Positions 8,211-19,265 are shown, counted from the stretch's first letter. The stretch: 64,000 nt of DNA from Candidatus Gastranaerophilales bacterium (GCA_900548405.1 UNSJ01000002.1:11730-75729); one strand, 5' to 3'. Made by a program: numbers and translations. The notes: generated by a model not told the origin, from the sequence alone.

Positions 8211-11200
8211 TTGAGAAGAAATAAACTTAAAATTGCCGCTTTGGCTTATATTTGTTTATTATCTGCAGGTTTAAAAGTATCTGCGGCAGAAATTAATGTA
8301 AATGATTTTGATACACTTCAAAGCACAATTCAAAATGCTTCAAGCGGCTCCGTATTAAATATCACATTAACAGACAATATTCAGTCTGCTTCCGAAATTG
8401 TTACCCAAAAAGATTCTGAAGTTTCTATTAGCGGAGGAAAAACTTATTTAATAAATTCCGATGCTCTCAACCATAGAGGATTTAATGTAGTAAACGGTTC
8501 AACTCTTACAATTAGCAATACATCCATAAATAATTTTTTAATAAACCAAACTTCTGCATCACAAAGAGATAAAGGCGGTGCAATTTATGTAAGCGGTCAA
8601 TTAGACATTAATAATACCGACTTTGTAAAAAATATTGCTTTAAACGGCGACCAGGCAAGCGGCACTGTTGTTATGGGCGGTGCTATATATGCTAAGCAGG
8701 GAACTGTAAATATAAACGGCGGACAATTCGATGAAAATGAAGCAAGACGAGGCGGTGCTATTGCAAGTGAAGATAATTCTTCTGCTATTTTCGTAATTGA
8801 TAGTTCAGGATTTGTAGATAATAAAGCAGGATTTGCCGGAGGAGCTGTTTCAAACGGCGGTGTAATGTCAATTACGAATTCAAACTTTAAAGGTAATATT
8901 GCTGACTTTTCTGCTGATACTTTTGAAAACGGCGGCGGTGCTATCTCAAATACGGGTTCGCTATATCTTCTTGGAGGGAATACTTTCCAGCAAAACATTT
9001 CAGGAAGAAACGGCGGCGCTGTCTTAAACAGATCTAATTCAGGAAGTAATATTATTATTACTGATTATGCAGAGTTTTTCGGTAACGAAGCCAACGTTGA
9101 TACAACTAAATTCGAGAAGACTCTTAATGGCGGCGGTGCTGTGTTTAACGGTAATAAAATGACTATCGGCGATAATGATTTGAATTCGAGAATTAATTTT
9201 ACCTCTAACTCAACAACTGCAAGTGGTGGCGCTATATATAATAAAAAAGATATGGATATCAACGGTAAATTGTACTTCGCCACAAATTCAGCAGGATATA
9301 GCGGTGGGGCAATAGCTAATGCAGGTATATTAACATTAAACACCGGTACAAGTTTAGGTAAATTCCTGGAAAATACCTCAGGAGGTAACGGTGGCGCAAT
9401 TGCCAATATTGGTACTCTTACTATTATCGGAGATACATCTTATGAAAGAAACTCAGCTGATATAAACGGCGGAGCGATTTATAATACTCAAAAATTAATA
9501 ATTGACGGAACATCTAGTTTTGTTGATAACTCTAGTAATGGTAGCGGTGGCGCTATTTTCAATCAAGGTGAATTGACAATTTCAGGAACTGCAACTTTCC
9601 AAAATAATTCGTCAAATGGAAGCAACAGTGCTATGGCAGGCCAACCGGGCGGCGGTGCAATTTATAATTCTTCTATTTTAAATATTTCAGGTACCCGTAA
9701 TGGTGATGTTTCAAGCGCTGATGCATCTATTCGTTTTTTAAATAACTCTGTTGCTAATACAAATAAAAGCAGTACAGGCGGTGCAATTCACGTTGGTGCA
9801 AATATGTATCTTACTGGAGCTGACTTTATAGGCAACAGTGCAGTAAGAGGCGGTGCAATCAGAGGTGAAGGCGGCGGAGCTGGCGATGATTTAATATTAA
9901 ATGATGCAAAATTTTTAAATAATGCTGCCGAAAGATATGGTGGTGCAATATCATCAGCAGGAACAGCAAATATATATGTTTCAAATTCTTATTTTGAGGG
10001 AAACAAAGTCACTGATAAAACAAACGGCGGAATGGGCGGTGCTATAACCAACGGCGGTAATCTTACTATTTTGAACTCAACTTTCAAAAACAATTCTGCT
10101 GCAAATCACGGCGGTGCTGTAAGTTTCAACGGTAATAAACTTTCAATTCTTGCAGACGGTGCGGATACTGTTTTTACCGGCAATAATAATACAAACGAAG
10201 GTCTTTATATATACTCTACAACAAAACCTGTTATTAACTTTAATGCCGGTAACGGTTCTAACATTAGATTTGACGATAAAATAGTTTCAAGTGTTACACA
10301 AAATATAGATTTAAATAAAGACAATATTTATTACAACCATTTTGAAGATTTGCTTGCAGGTTTGCCGGCATCAACTTTAGCTCCTGTGAATGGCAATATT
10401 ATTTTTAATAATAACTTAAAAAATGTTAATCTTACTTTGTATAACGGAACATTAAAAATTGGTGATGATTCAAGTATTTTAGCATCAGGTGAAAATTATT
10501 TTACAAATTCTTCATTAACTTTGAACGGCGGTACGCTTGATTTGGCTAACGGAAATATTGAATCAGGAGATAAATTAAAGTTAAATAATTTTGTTGTAAA
10601 TGATGATTCTAATCTTCAGTTGGATGTTAACCTGAGCGCTAACGGCGGCAGCGGTGAAATTGATTACATCAATTCCGATATTACAGGAAGCGGAACTCTA
10701 ACAATTGATAAAATTAATTTTGAAGGCGGTTTATCAGGTGACTTGGGTGTAAGTAAAGAACTTCAGTTTGCTAAAAGTAATTCTGTATCAACTTCATTAT
10801 TAAACAGTTTACAAACTGTAATTACAAGTGATGCAGGATACGGTCTGGACTTAACAACCACTAACAGCGGTAAAGATACTCTTTCCGTAACAAAAGTTGT
10901 TAACAAAGGCGGTCTGCCAATTGCTGTTTCAATAGGTGACAAATTCGGTTCAGGCTCTAGTACGTATGTTTATTCCGCTACCAGTGATGAAACAATTGAT
11001 GACTGGGCTATTGAATATTCGTATATTGATAACTCAGGAATTGTTCAAAGCACCACTGCATCAAATATATTAATGGGTAATGAACTTGTAATCAACGGAA
11101 ACAGTTACAGTGTTATTACTACTGCCAGTGATTTAGCAGGTATAGTTTTGAACAACGGCCAAACATTATCTGTAAATAATGTTATGGGTTGGGAAGGTTT

Positions 11201-14200
11201 TGCCTCTGCAGTAATAAATAACGGCGGAACTGTTAATATTCAAAATTCTACATTTTCAAATAACGTATCTGCTTCCGGAAACGGTGGTGCTGTACAAAAC
11301 CTTGCAAACGGAATTTTAAATATTAATAATTCAACATTTGAAAATAATTCTGCTGTACAAGGCGGTGCTATTTATAACGAGGGAACGGTTAATATTTCTG
11401 CTGACAATTCAACAGCAGTAGTGTTTTCAGGCAATTCTACCGATGTTCATAATGAAGGCGGTACATTAAATTTAACTGCCGATAAAACAAGTTCAATAAC
11501 ATTTAATGATAAGATTACAGGTAATAACGGTACTATAAATATTACCGCCTCAAATTTCGGAAGCATTATATTTAACAATACTGTATCAAATTCACTGCTG
11601 TCCTTGAACAGTGGAACTATGCAAATAGGAAAAGACACATCTCAACTGTCAGCAGGTGATAAATATTTTGATAACGTTGCATTAACCGTAAACGGCGGTA
11701 CTTTAAGTCTTCAAAACGGTCAGATTGATACAATTGATGTCACTGATTTTATCGTGAATAATTCTTCTCAATTCCTTTTGGATATTAATTTAACAGCAAA
11801 TCAACAATCAGATAAAATTAATGCAAATACAGCCGGCGGAAGCGGTACAATATGGATTGGACCGGTTAATATTACAGAGAAAATGGCTGATGGAACAACT
11901 TCTATTTATGCTGACTTTATAAACCAAAATGTAAGCACTGCAATTGAAGATGTAAATAAAACAATAACAGTTGACGGAGCTATTTATTCTGTTGATGTTG
12001 CAGGAAACAGAATTACTGTTGCAAAAGAAGGTGAATCAGGAGGTTTTGCTTATGAAGTTATAAATCCTGAGCCGATAGAAAGAACCTTTATTATAGGCTC
12101 CAATGATGTAACAGTAAACTCTTGGATTAACGGAGATAATAATCTTGCAGGTACGAGATTCCAAATAACAGGCGGCAGCAACGGAAATTCTCTTATCGGT
12201 TCTGATATAGAAGGTATAATTGTTAAAGCCGGTCAACAGCTTGATATTACAAGTGTATCATCTTATGAAGGTTTTAAAAGTGCTGCTGTAAATAATGGCG
12301 GTGTTGTTAACATATCAAGTACAAAATTCCAAAACAATAGCGGAGCGGAAAATGGCGGTGTAATTCGAAATAACAGCGGAACTGTTTCAATTGACGGCGG
12401 AAGTTCATTTATAAATAACAGTGCTGATGAAAACGGCGGCGCTATTTATAATAACGGAACACTTAATATCAATACTTTTGCCACTGCAGGAACTTTTGTA
12501 GGAGATATTGTTTTTGAAAATAATACTGCAAAACAAGGTTCTGATATTTATCAAACAGCATCAGGCATTACCAATATAACAGGAGATAATGGCGGCAAAC
12601 TTACTCTAAACGGCGGCATAGCAGGTTTAGGTGTAATCAATAAAAGCGGAAACGGAACTCTGGTTCTTAACGGTGATAATTCAGCTTATAATGGAAAATT
12701 TATTCAGACAGGAGCTGTCAATGATGAGGGTGAAGCTGTCACAGGCGGTAAAACAACCGTAAACAGCGGAGCAAAATTCTTTAACGGTCAAACTACCATT
12801 ACCGACAGTACTCTTGAATGGTTAACATCAGAAGATTTAGATTATACTCAAGCTCAAAAGCCAAAGTTAACAATAAACAGCGGTAATTTAATCGTAGGAA
12901 ATTCAGCTAAACTTACAATTGATAACGGCGGCTCAATTGCTGACAGCGTTGCTGTTGAATTAAACGGAGATTTAATCTTAAAAGAAGATATGTCTGTTAG
13001 CGGTAATATTTCAGGCACCGGTAATCTTACAGCTGATAATATAGCTCTTATAGTTGAGGGCGACAATTCAGGATTTGACGGTAATTTTATACAAAATAAA
13101 GGTACAACTGATGTGAATGACGGAGGAACATTATTCAGTAATGTATCTTTAACAAGCAGTGTGCTTAACTTTAATGAAGGCTCAAAAGCTTCTTCAACAT
13201 CTGTATTTAAATCAACTGATTCAACCGTATCTCTAATTTCAAATTCTGCAAATTCCGACACAATTTTGAATGCGGTTAAAAACGGAACAAACAGTAATTT
13301 AAATATCGTGATTGATAATACTGACACTGCTGAGGATTTGAATATCGACGGAACAAGCATTGCAGGGCTGACTTTCAAAAATACTTCTGAATACAGTGGA
13401 ATTATCACAGGTGCAGGAAACATTAAAAACGAAGGTACTTTATCCGTAAAAGGTGATGAATCAGGGTTTACGGGTAAATTTACACAAACAGGAGCTTCTA
13501 CAACTGTTGATAAAACAGGTAAAGTCTTTGGGGGCGATAAAAATATTCAGGCAGGAAGTTTGAATATTACAAGTTCTGATGTAATTGATTATACAAATGT
13601 ACATTTATCAAGCGGAACCAAATTAAATCATACAACTGAAACAACAGCGCAAAATACTGTTTCTTCAAGTGTTGTGGATTTTGTTTCTGATGCACAGGGG
13701 GCTTCTGCTAACTTCTCTGCATCAGGTGTTACGGGTAATTATTTGATTACTGAAAATATTGATAACGGAAAGTCTAATACAATATCATTTTCAAACAGCA
13801 ATGTAACTCTTGGAACTACGGATTTTACGGGTAATACTAATTATAACTTGACTGATTCTACTCTGGATTTATCTTCGGATAGTTCTCTTGATAACTATGA
13901 GTTTTCAAGTTTTACAACTTCAGGTACAAATAAACTAAACTTTAACGCTAATTTTGTGGATACTGCAGATCCGAATGTTAAAGCTCTTGAAACAGATACT
14001 TTGCATGTTGCATCAGGCAATGCGGAATTTGAAGTAGGAAAAGTTTTTATTTCAGGACAGGAAAACGGACAAGCTGAATATAATACAACTCAAAACGTGC
14101 TTTCAGGAAATGCTCATTTTTCTGATGACAAGCCTGGAGAAGTTGTTATTTCAACCGGAGCTACTACATCTTATGAATACGAAGTTACAGTTACTGATGA

Positions 14201-17200
14201 TAAACAATCAATTCAGCTAAGTGCTACAGGTATTACTGACGAGAATTCATTGAATGATATGAATATACTTGAAGGTAACAGATTTTTCCAATTCTCTATA
14301 GGTGATACTTCCGAATATCATATAGGACAGTCATTAGATGCTACTGCAGAAGGTGACTTTTATATTTCAGGACGTTCTGAGAATGCGGCAGACAGTGTCC
14401 TTTCCGGAGCAATCATAGACAGCACAGGGGCTTTGACAGGTGATAACGGCAGTTTATTTAATATAGCAGACAGTGTTAAAGCAAATCTTGAATTTTCCGA
14501 TTTAACAATTCAGGATGCATATAAAAACGGCAACGGGTCTGTTATAGAAAATAACAGTAAAGATGCAGTTATAACTTTGGATAATACAATTATCAAAAAC
14601 AACTCATCAACAGGCAGCGGCGGTGCAATTTATAATGACGGCGGAAAAATTATTATAACTGATACAACTTTTACAAATAACAAAGCCGATGTCGGGGGGG
14701 GGGCAATATTTAATGCTTCGGGTGAATTATCACTTAATAACGTTACTTTCAATGCCGCAAATCAAACAACGGGTGCTAAAAATGATATTTATAATGCAGG
14801 AAGCATTGTAACATCAGGGAAAAATACATTTGCAAGTGATATTACCAATGACGGAAGCTTGAGTTTTGCAGGAACAAACAACGTATCAGGAAATATTATC
14901 GGTGCTGACACAGGTAATATTACAAATACAGGAATACTAAATCTTAAAGGTGATAATTCAGGATATAAAGGTACGTTTACTCAAACTGCGGGTACAACTA
15001 CAGTTAATGATAAATTCTTTAGCGGAACCAGCACAATAAGTAACGGAACTTTAAACTGGTATACATCAAAAGATTTGCCTTCTGACGGAACATTAATTGT
15101 TCAAAACGGAAGATTTAATATAGGAAAAGACGGCTTAATGGCTGTTCTTACATTGAAAGCAGGAAGCTCATTAGCCGATAAGTCAGCAGTAACATTAAAC
15201 AAAGATGCAAAATTAAATATTGAAGGTGCTGATGTTTCATTAAATAATAATGATAACTGGGCAGGTAAGATTACTTTATCTGACGGAAATTTAACATTAA
15301 ACGGTTTAAGCTCAAACGGTATTATTACGGCAGAAGGCGGAAACCTTAATTTAAATTCAGGCAATTTGTATATCGCATCCAAAAGCTTGATAGCAGGTGA
15401 CGGAAATAATCCTGCAGTAACAATTGCCGATAATGCTAATTTAAATATTGCAGGCGGAAATGTTACTTTGAATTCTAACGATACCTGGAAGGGTAACGTT
15501 AATATGGTTTCAGGTGAATTAAATATTGATAATATCTCTGAAAACGGTAAAATTCAGGCTGTCGGCGGTGATTTAAATATTAATAACGGAACGCTGACTG
15601 TTGAAAACGGTTCATTTATTACATCAGAAGTAAATGCATATATTGACAGTAATTCAACAATAGATATTAAAGATAAAGGTATCGTAAATATTAATGACGG
15701 TGATTCATGGAACGGTACTATAGCTTTAAATGGCGGTGTCTTGAATTACGGCACAACAAACAGCGGAACTCTTGCTGCTTCAACAGGTGATTTAAACTTA
15801 TTAAGCGGTTCAATTTTAAATATCCAAACTCCAAGTCAGGTTGCCAATGAAGTTAATGTTGATATCCAAAAAGGTGCAACGGTAAATTTAATTAATAACA
15901 GCATATTCAACCTTGACAGTAAAGATAAATGGAACGGTATGATTAACAATGACGGCGGAAAATTGTTAACTGACGGACTTGTTAACCAAGGCGGCGGAGG
16001 CTTACAGCAAATAAGCGGAGAATCTGTATTTGATAACAATTCACACATTTCAATTACAGATGCTGACAGCTACATTCAGGGCGGAAAAGTTTCCATATTA
16101 AATAATTCAAGCTTGTATATGGGGCCTAATGTTGAATATGAACTTCAAACTAATGAATTATTAATGAGCAATAATTCCTCATTATATCTTATCAATAACG
16201 TATTGGAAGAGCCTGAAACCGATATTATGACAGTCAACGGGCTAAACAATGTTACGATTGATATTGCACCGAGAGGATGGGATAACGATAAATTTATTAT
16301 TGACAGCCTAAAATCAGACAGTTCAGGTATATTAAATATTTCAGACTTCAACTTTATCGGTCTTGCACCGATTGACAGGCATATAATGCTTCAAGTGTTT
16401 GATGCAGACAGCATTAAGGATGTAAATTTCACAGCAACGGATAAAGAAATATTTACGCCAATCGGCTGGTATAATTTAAGACCGGCAGGCGGCGGTTATT
16501 ATACATCAAATCTTACACGTTATAATCCTCAAGTATTTAGAGGTCAGGTTGCAACATTGGCAATGTATAACAACCAGCTTGTAATTGATGATATGCTGCT
16601 TAATCACGTAAGTCTTCAAAGCGAGAGATTTTTGGCGCAGGGACAAGATGTAAACAAATATGCCGCAGTGCTTCCTCAGTTCGCTCCTTATCAGTATAAA
16701 AAAGAAGACGGAGGTCTGTGGTTCAAATCATATGCAACATTTGAAACTCTGTCTATGACACATAACCTTAATGTCGGAAACAATGCTTACGGATACTTAA
16801 TGGGTGCCGACTTCCCGGCAGTTGATTTGAAAAACGGCTGGAAATTCCTCCCTACGGCATATATAGCATATAACGGCGGTCATCAGTATTTCAATCAGGT
16901 AAGTATGTATCAAAACGGCGGACAGGGCGGTTTTATGGGAACATTTATGAAAAATGATTTCATAGGTTCAATACTTGCTTACGGCGGTGGATATTTTAAT
17001 GAAATGAACGTTGCAGGTTACACTGATAATACTGGAAACTGGTTTGCAGGTACTGCTGCAAAACTTGCTTACAATATACATGCAACAAAACATTTTACAA
17101 TTCAGCCGACAGCATTTGTTTCTTATAACATATTCGGGAAACAAAACTGGGGTACTGACTTTGGTGCTATGAGTATGAATTCCGGTTACTTAAACGGCGT

Positions 17201-17555
17201 AAACGTAGCACCGGGATTGAACCTTATTTATGCAAGAGAAACCTGGAGCTTGTATGGAACTCTTCAATATATATTTAATATAAATGATCAGATAGTAGGA
17301 CGCGCAGGTAATGTAAATTTAAGTAATATTGAAATGCGTCACGGATATCTACAATACGGTATAGGTGCCACTAAAACTTGGAAAGACAGATTGAATGCTT
17401 ATCTTCAAATAACAATAAGAAATGGCGGAAGAACAGGTATCGGATTCCAGTTAGGAGCACAATACTTATTTGACTGGTACAATCCTAAATCAAACAAAAA
17501 TTCTCAAAAAAATTCTCAAACTCCTGCCAAAAAGGTTCTTAAAACAATGAGATAA
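8211..17555 (+). CDS. Giant Pmp-like autotransporter (type V secretion)
   Basis: 3114 residues from a TTG start. Residues 1-26 are a signal peptide ending SAA. The passenger is a very long right-handed beta-helix. From about 110 to 660, and again near 1030-1070, 1380-1420 and 2140-2170, it carries over 20 GGAI/GGAV motifs paired with FxxN motifs (FVDN, FKGN, FQNN), the pattern of chlamydial polymorphic membrane proteins. Modules starting GDNSGYKGTF or similar recur from about 1480 to 2300. Residues 2830-3095 form an autotransporter beta-barrel (GGLWFKSYATFET to LGAQYLFDW), with a 20-residue lysine-rich tail after the last strand, which is unusual. It should display an adhesin-like fibre on the cell surface. 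A G10 tract codes Gly codons 2162-2164. Confidence 0.93.
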   Translation: MRRNKLKIAALAYICLLSAGLKVSAAEINVNDFDTLQSTIQNASSGSVLNITLTDNIQSASEIVTQKDSEVSISGGKTYLINSDALNHRGFNVVNGSTLTISNTSINNFLINQTSASQRDKGGAIYVSGQLDINNTDFVKNIALNGDQASGTVVMGGAIYAKQGTVNINGGQFDENEARRGGAIASEDNSSAIFVIDSSGFVDNKAGFAGGAVSNGGVMSITNSNFKGNIADFSADTFENGGGAISNTGSLYLLGGNTFQQNISGRNGGAVLNRSNSGSNIIITDYAEFFGNEANVDTTKFEKTLNGGGAVFNGNKMTIGDNDLNSRINFTSNSTTASGGAIYNKKDMDINGKLYFATNSAGYSGGAIANAGILTLNTGTSLGKFLENTSGGNGGAIANIGTLTIIGDTSYERNSADINGGAIYNTQKLIIDGTSSFVDNSSNGSGGAIFNQGELTISGTATFQNNSSNGSNSAMAGQPGGGAIYNSSILNISGTRNGDVSSADASIRFLNNSVANTNKSSTGGAIHVGANMYLTGADFIGNSAVRGGAIRGEGGGAGDDLILNDAKFLNNAAERYGGAISSAGTANIYVSNSYFEGNKVTDKTNGGMGGAITNGGNLTILNSTFKNNSAANHGGAVSFNGNKLSILADGADTVFTGNNNTNEGLYIYSTTKPVINFNAGNGSNIRFDDKIVSSVTQNIDLNKDNIYYNHFEDLLAGLPASTLAPVNGNIIFNNNLKNVNLTLYNGTLKIGDDSSILASGENYFTNSSLTLNGGTLDLANGNIESGDKLKLNNFVVNDDSNLQLDVNLSANGGSGEIDYINSDITGSGTLTIDKINFEGGLSGDLGVSKELQFAKSNSVSTSLLNSLQTVITSDAGYGLDLTTTNSGKDTLSVTKVVNKGGLPIAVSIGDKFGSGSSTYVYSATSDETIDDWAIEYSYIDNSGIVQSTTASNILMGNELVINGNSYSVITTASDLAGIVLNNGQTLSVNNVMGWEGFASAVINNGGTVNIQNSTFSNNVSASGNGGAVQNLANGILNINNSTFENNSAVQGGAIYNEGTVNISADNSTAVVFSGNSTDVHNEGGTLNLTADKTSSITFNDKITGNNGTINITASNFGSIIFNNTVSNSLLSLNSGTMQIGKDTSQLSAGDKYFDNVALTVNGGTLSLQNGQIDTIDVTDFIVNNSSQFLLDINLTANQQSDKINANTAGGSGTIWIGPVNITEKMADGTTSIYADFINQNVSTAIEDVNKTITVDGAIYSVDVAGNRITVAKEGESGGFAYEVINPEPIERTFIIGSNDVTVNSWINGDNNLAGTRFQITGGSNGNSLIGSDIEGIIVKAGQQLDITSVSSYEGFKSAAVNNGGVVNISSTKFQNNSGAENGGVIRNNSGTVSIDGGSSFINNSADENGGAIYNNGTLNINTFATAGTFVGDIVFENNTAKQGSDIYQTASGITNITGDNGGKLTLNGGIAGLGVINKSGNGTLVLNGDNSAYNGKFIQTGAVNDEGEAVTGGKTTVNSGAKFFNGQTTITDSTLEWLTSEDLDYTQAQKPKLTINSGNLIVGNSAKLTIDNGGSIADSVAVELNGDLILKEDMSVSGNISGTGNLTADNIALIVEGDNSGFDGNFIQNKGTTDVNDGGTLFSNVSLTSSVLNFNEGSKASSTSVFKSTDSTVSLISNSANSDTILNAVKNGTNSNLNIVIDNTDTAEDLNIDGTSIAGLTFKNTSEYSGIITGAGNIKNEGTLSVKGDESGFTGKFTQTGASTTVDKTGKVFGGDKNIQAGSLNITSSDVIDYTNVHLSSGTKLNHTTETTAQNTVSSSVVDFVSDAQGASANFSASGVTGNYLITENIDNGKSNTISFSNSNVTLGTTDFTGNTNYNLTDSTLDLSSDSSLDNYEFSSFTTSGTNKLNFNANFVDTADPNVKALETDTLHVASGNAEFEVGKVFISGQENGQAEYNTTQNVLSGNAHFSDDKPGEVVISTGATTSYEYEVTVTDDKQSIQLSATGITDENSLNDMNILEGNRFFQFSIGDTSEYHIGQSLDATAEGDFYISGRSENAADSVLSGAIIDSTGALTGDNGSLFNIADSVKANLEFSDLTIQDAYKNGNGSVIENNSKDAVITLDNTIIKNNSSTGSGGAIYNDGGKIIITDTTFTNNKADVGGGAIFNASGELSLNNVTFNAANQTTGAKNDIYNAGSIVTSGKNTFASDITNDGSLSFAGTNNVSGNIIGADTGNITNTGILNLKGDNSGYKGTFTQTAGTTTVNDKFFSGTSTISNGTLNWYTSKDLPSDGTLIVQNGRFNIGKDGLMAVLTLKAGSSLADKSAVTLNKDAKLNIEGADVSLNNNDNWAGKITLSDGNLTLNGLSSNGIITAEGGNLNLNSGNLYIASKSLIAGDGNNPAVTIADNANLNIAGGNVTLNSNDTWKGNVNMVSGELNIDNISENGKIQAVGGDLNINNGTLTVENGSFITSEVNAYIDSNSTIDIKDKGIVNINDGDSWNGTIALNGGVLNYGTTNSGTLAASTGDLNLLSGSILNIQTPSQVANEVNVDIQKGATVNLINNSIFNLDSKDKWNGMINNDGGKLLTDGLVNQGGGGLQQISGESVFDNNSHISITDADSYIQGGKVSILNNSSLYMGPNVEYELQTNELLMSNNSSLYLINNVLEEPETDIMTVNGLNNVTIDIAPRGWDNDKFIIDSLKSDSSGILNISDFNFIGLAPIDRHIMLQVFDADSIKDVNFTATDKEIFTPIGWYNLRPAGGGYYTSNLTRYNPQVFRGQVATLAMYNNQLVIDDMLLNHVSLQSERFLAQGQDVNKYAAVLPQFAPYQYKKEDGGLWFKSYATFETLSMTHNLNVGNNAYGYLMGADFPAVDLKNGWKFLPTAYIAYNGGHQYFNQVSMYQNGGQGGFMGTFMKNDFIGSILAYGGGYFNEMNVAGYTDNTGNWFAGTAAKLAYNIHATKHFTIQPTAFVSYNIFGKQNWGTDFGAMSMNSGYLNGVNVAPGLNLIYARETWSLYGTLQYIFNINDQIVGRAGNVNLSNIEMRHGYLQYGIGATKTWKDRLNAYLQITIRNGGRTGIGFQLGAQYLFDWYNPKSNKNSQKNSQTPAKKVLKTMR
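14694..14703 (+). repeat. G10 tract inside the autotransporter coding sequence
   Basis: Ten consecutive G encode the glycines of one GGAI motif (VGGGAIFN). Elsewhere in the gene the same motif uses mixed codons such as GGCGGTGCA, so the homopolymer is not needed for the protein. Loss or gain of one G would shift the frame and remove the last 950 residues including the barrel, switching surface display off. As sequenced the gene is on. Confidence 0.85.
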
Positions 17556-17707
17556 ATAAAATCCTTTTTCTAGTCATCAGTATTCATTTGTACCATTAAA
17601 TATATTAATGATTATTTATTTAATACCTCAAATGGTAATGAAAAATATGCTGATAATATTTATATTTAAAATTATGCTAAAAGCAGCAAAATATTAAGGA
17701 GAAAATT

Positions 17708-19240
17708 ATGAATATGTTTTGTTTTCAATGTGAGCAAACAGCAAAAGGCGAAGCATGTACAGTTCAGGGTGTGTGTGGTAAAAAAGCAGACATTGCCAAT
17801 CTTCAGGATGAACTTACTAGCAGCTTGATAGAACTTGCCAATTGCGGTGAAAAAAATGATAAGAATACTGAATTACTTATTGACGGATTGTTTATAACAA
17901 TTACCAATGTTAATTTTGATAATGAATCAATTAAAAACTTTTTAAATGAAGTAAAGAGTCAAAAAAAATGTAATAATGATTTTAGCATACAAAGTGTATG
18001 GGATTGCGATGAAGATATCAGAAGTTTAAAATCACTTGTACTTTTCGGCTTGAAAGGTATGGCTGCGTATGCTCACCATGCAAGAGTTTTAGGCTATAAA
18101 GACGAGGATGTTGATAACTTCTTATACGAAGCGCTTCAAGCAATTGCTAATAAAAATACAGTTGATGAGCTTCTGCCTCTTGTTTTAAAAACAGGCGAAA
18201 TTAACTTAAAATGTATGGAACTCTTGGATAGAGCAAATACAGAAACTTATGGTAATCCTGTGCCTGTAAAAGTAACAACAAATATTGAAAAAGGTCCGTT
18301 TATTGTTGTAACGGGACACGACCTTCATGACCTGGCGCTTCTGCTGGAACAAACAAAAGACAAGGGGATTAACATATATACTCATGGAGAAATGCTCCCT
18401 TGTCATGCTTATCCCGAACTTAAAAAATATCCTCATCTGAAAGGAAATTTTGGTACAGCATGGCAAAACCAGCAGGTTGAATTTGATAATATTCCTGCGC
18501 CGATTCTTTTTACGACTAATTGTATAATGCCTGTCAAAGACAGTTACAAAGACCGTGTATTTACAACATCGGTAGTTGCTTATCCCGAATGTTCGCACAT
18601 TGGAGAAAGCAAAGATTTTACTCCCGTAATTGAAAAAGCTTTAGAACTTGGGGGTTACAGTGAAGACAGACATATGACCGGAATCAACGGCGGCGATGTT
18701 TTAACTGTCGGATTTGGACATAATACTGTGCTGTCTGTGGCTGACAAAGTTATTAATGCCGTAAATTCAGGTGATTTGAAACATATTTTTCTTGTAGGCG
18801 GATGCGATGGCGCAAAGCCGGGAAGAAATTATTATACCGAATTTGTAAAACAAACTCCTAAAGATACGCTTGTATTGACATTAGCTTGCGGAAAATTCAG
18901 GTTCAATGATATTGATTTGGGAAATATAGGTGATATACCGAGGCTTCTCGATATGGGACAATGCAATGATGCATACAGCGCAATTAAAGTCGCAATTGAA
19001 CTTTCAAAGGCTTTTAATTGTTCTGTAAATGAACTTCCGCTTTCACTTGTCTTATCATGGTATGAACAAAAAGCTGTCTGTATATTGCTTACTCTGCTTT
19101 ATTTGGGTATAGAAAATATACGTTTAGGACCAACTTTGCCGGCATTTGTGTCACCAAATGTTTTAAATATACTTGTAGATAAATTTAAAATAAAACCAAT
19201 AACTTCGCCTGATGAAGATTTAAAGTCAATAATAGGTTAA
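17708..19240 (+). CDS. hcp: Hybrid-cluster protein / hydroxylamine reductase
   Basis: 510 residues. The N-terminus has the cysteine set that binds the proximal iron-sulfur cluster (C5, C8, C17, C23 in CFQCEQTAKGEACTVQGVC). Later hybrid-cluster ligands lie in HGEMLPCHAYPELKK and in PECSHIGES. GGCDGAKPGRNYY and LACGKFRFN are also typical. The protein reduces nitric oxide and hydroxylamine and protects anaerobes from nitrosative stress. GGAG 7 bases upstream supports the start. No hcr reductase gene is adjacent and no FNR-type site is obvious in the 150-bp upstream gap. A terminator follows. Confidence 0.96.
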   Translation: MNMFCFQCEQTAKGEACTVQGVCGKKADIANLQDELTSSLIELANCGEKNDKNTELLIDGLFITITNVNFDNESIKNFLNEVKSQKKCNNDFSIQSVWDCDEDIRSLKSLVLFGLKGMAAYAHHARVLGYKDEDVDNFLYEALQAIANKNTVDELLPLVLKTGEINLKCMELLDRANTETYGNPVPVKVTTNIEKGPFIVVTGHDLHDLALLLEQTKDKGINIYTHGEMLPCHAYPELKKYPHLKGNFGTAWQNQQVEFDNIPAPILFTTNCIMPVKDSYKDRVFTTSVVAYPECSHIGESKDFTPVIEKALELGGYSEDRHMTGINGGDVLTVGFGHNTVLSVADKVINAVNSGDLKHIFLVGGCDGAKPGRNYYTEFVKQTPKDTLVLTLACGKFRFNDIDLGNIGDIPRLLDMGQCNDAYSAIKVAIELSKAFNCSVNELPLSLVLSWYEQKAVCILLTLLYLGIENIRLGPTLPAFVSPNVLNILVDKFKIKPITSPDEDLKSIIG

Positions 19241-19265
19241 AAAAAGAGGCTGTATAGCCTCTTTT
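19241..19265 (+). terminator. Terminator after hcp
   Basis: AAAAGAGGC pairs with GCCTCTTTT around a short loop, directly after the hcp stop codon. Confidence 0.85.

Noticed and set aside
12854-13423. Long open frame on the minus strand inside the autotransporter gene (189 codons), and several others there
   Set aside because: They lie antisense to a clear coding sequence, have low-complexity composition, no ribosome binding site and no family.
17556-17707. FNR- or HcpR-type operator upstream of hcp
   Set aside because: Only a distant TACCATT/AATGGTA dyad is present; it does not match the known consensus sites.
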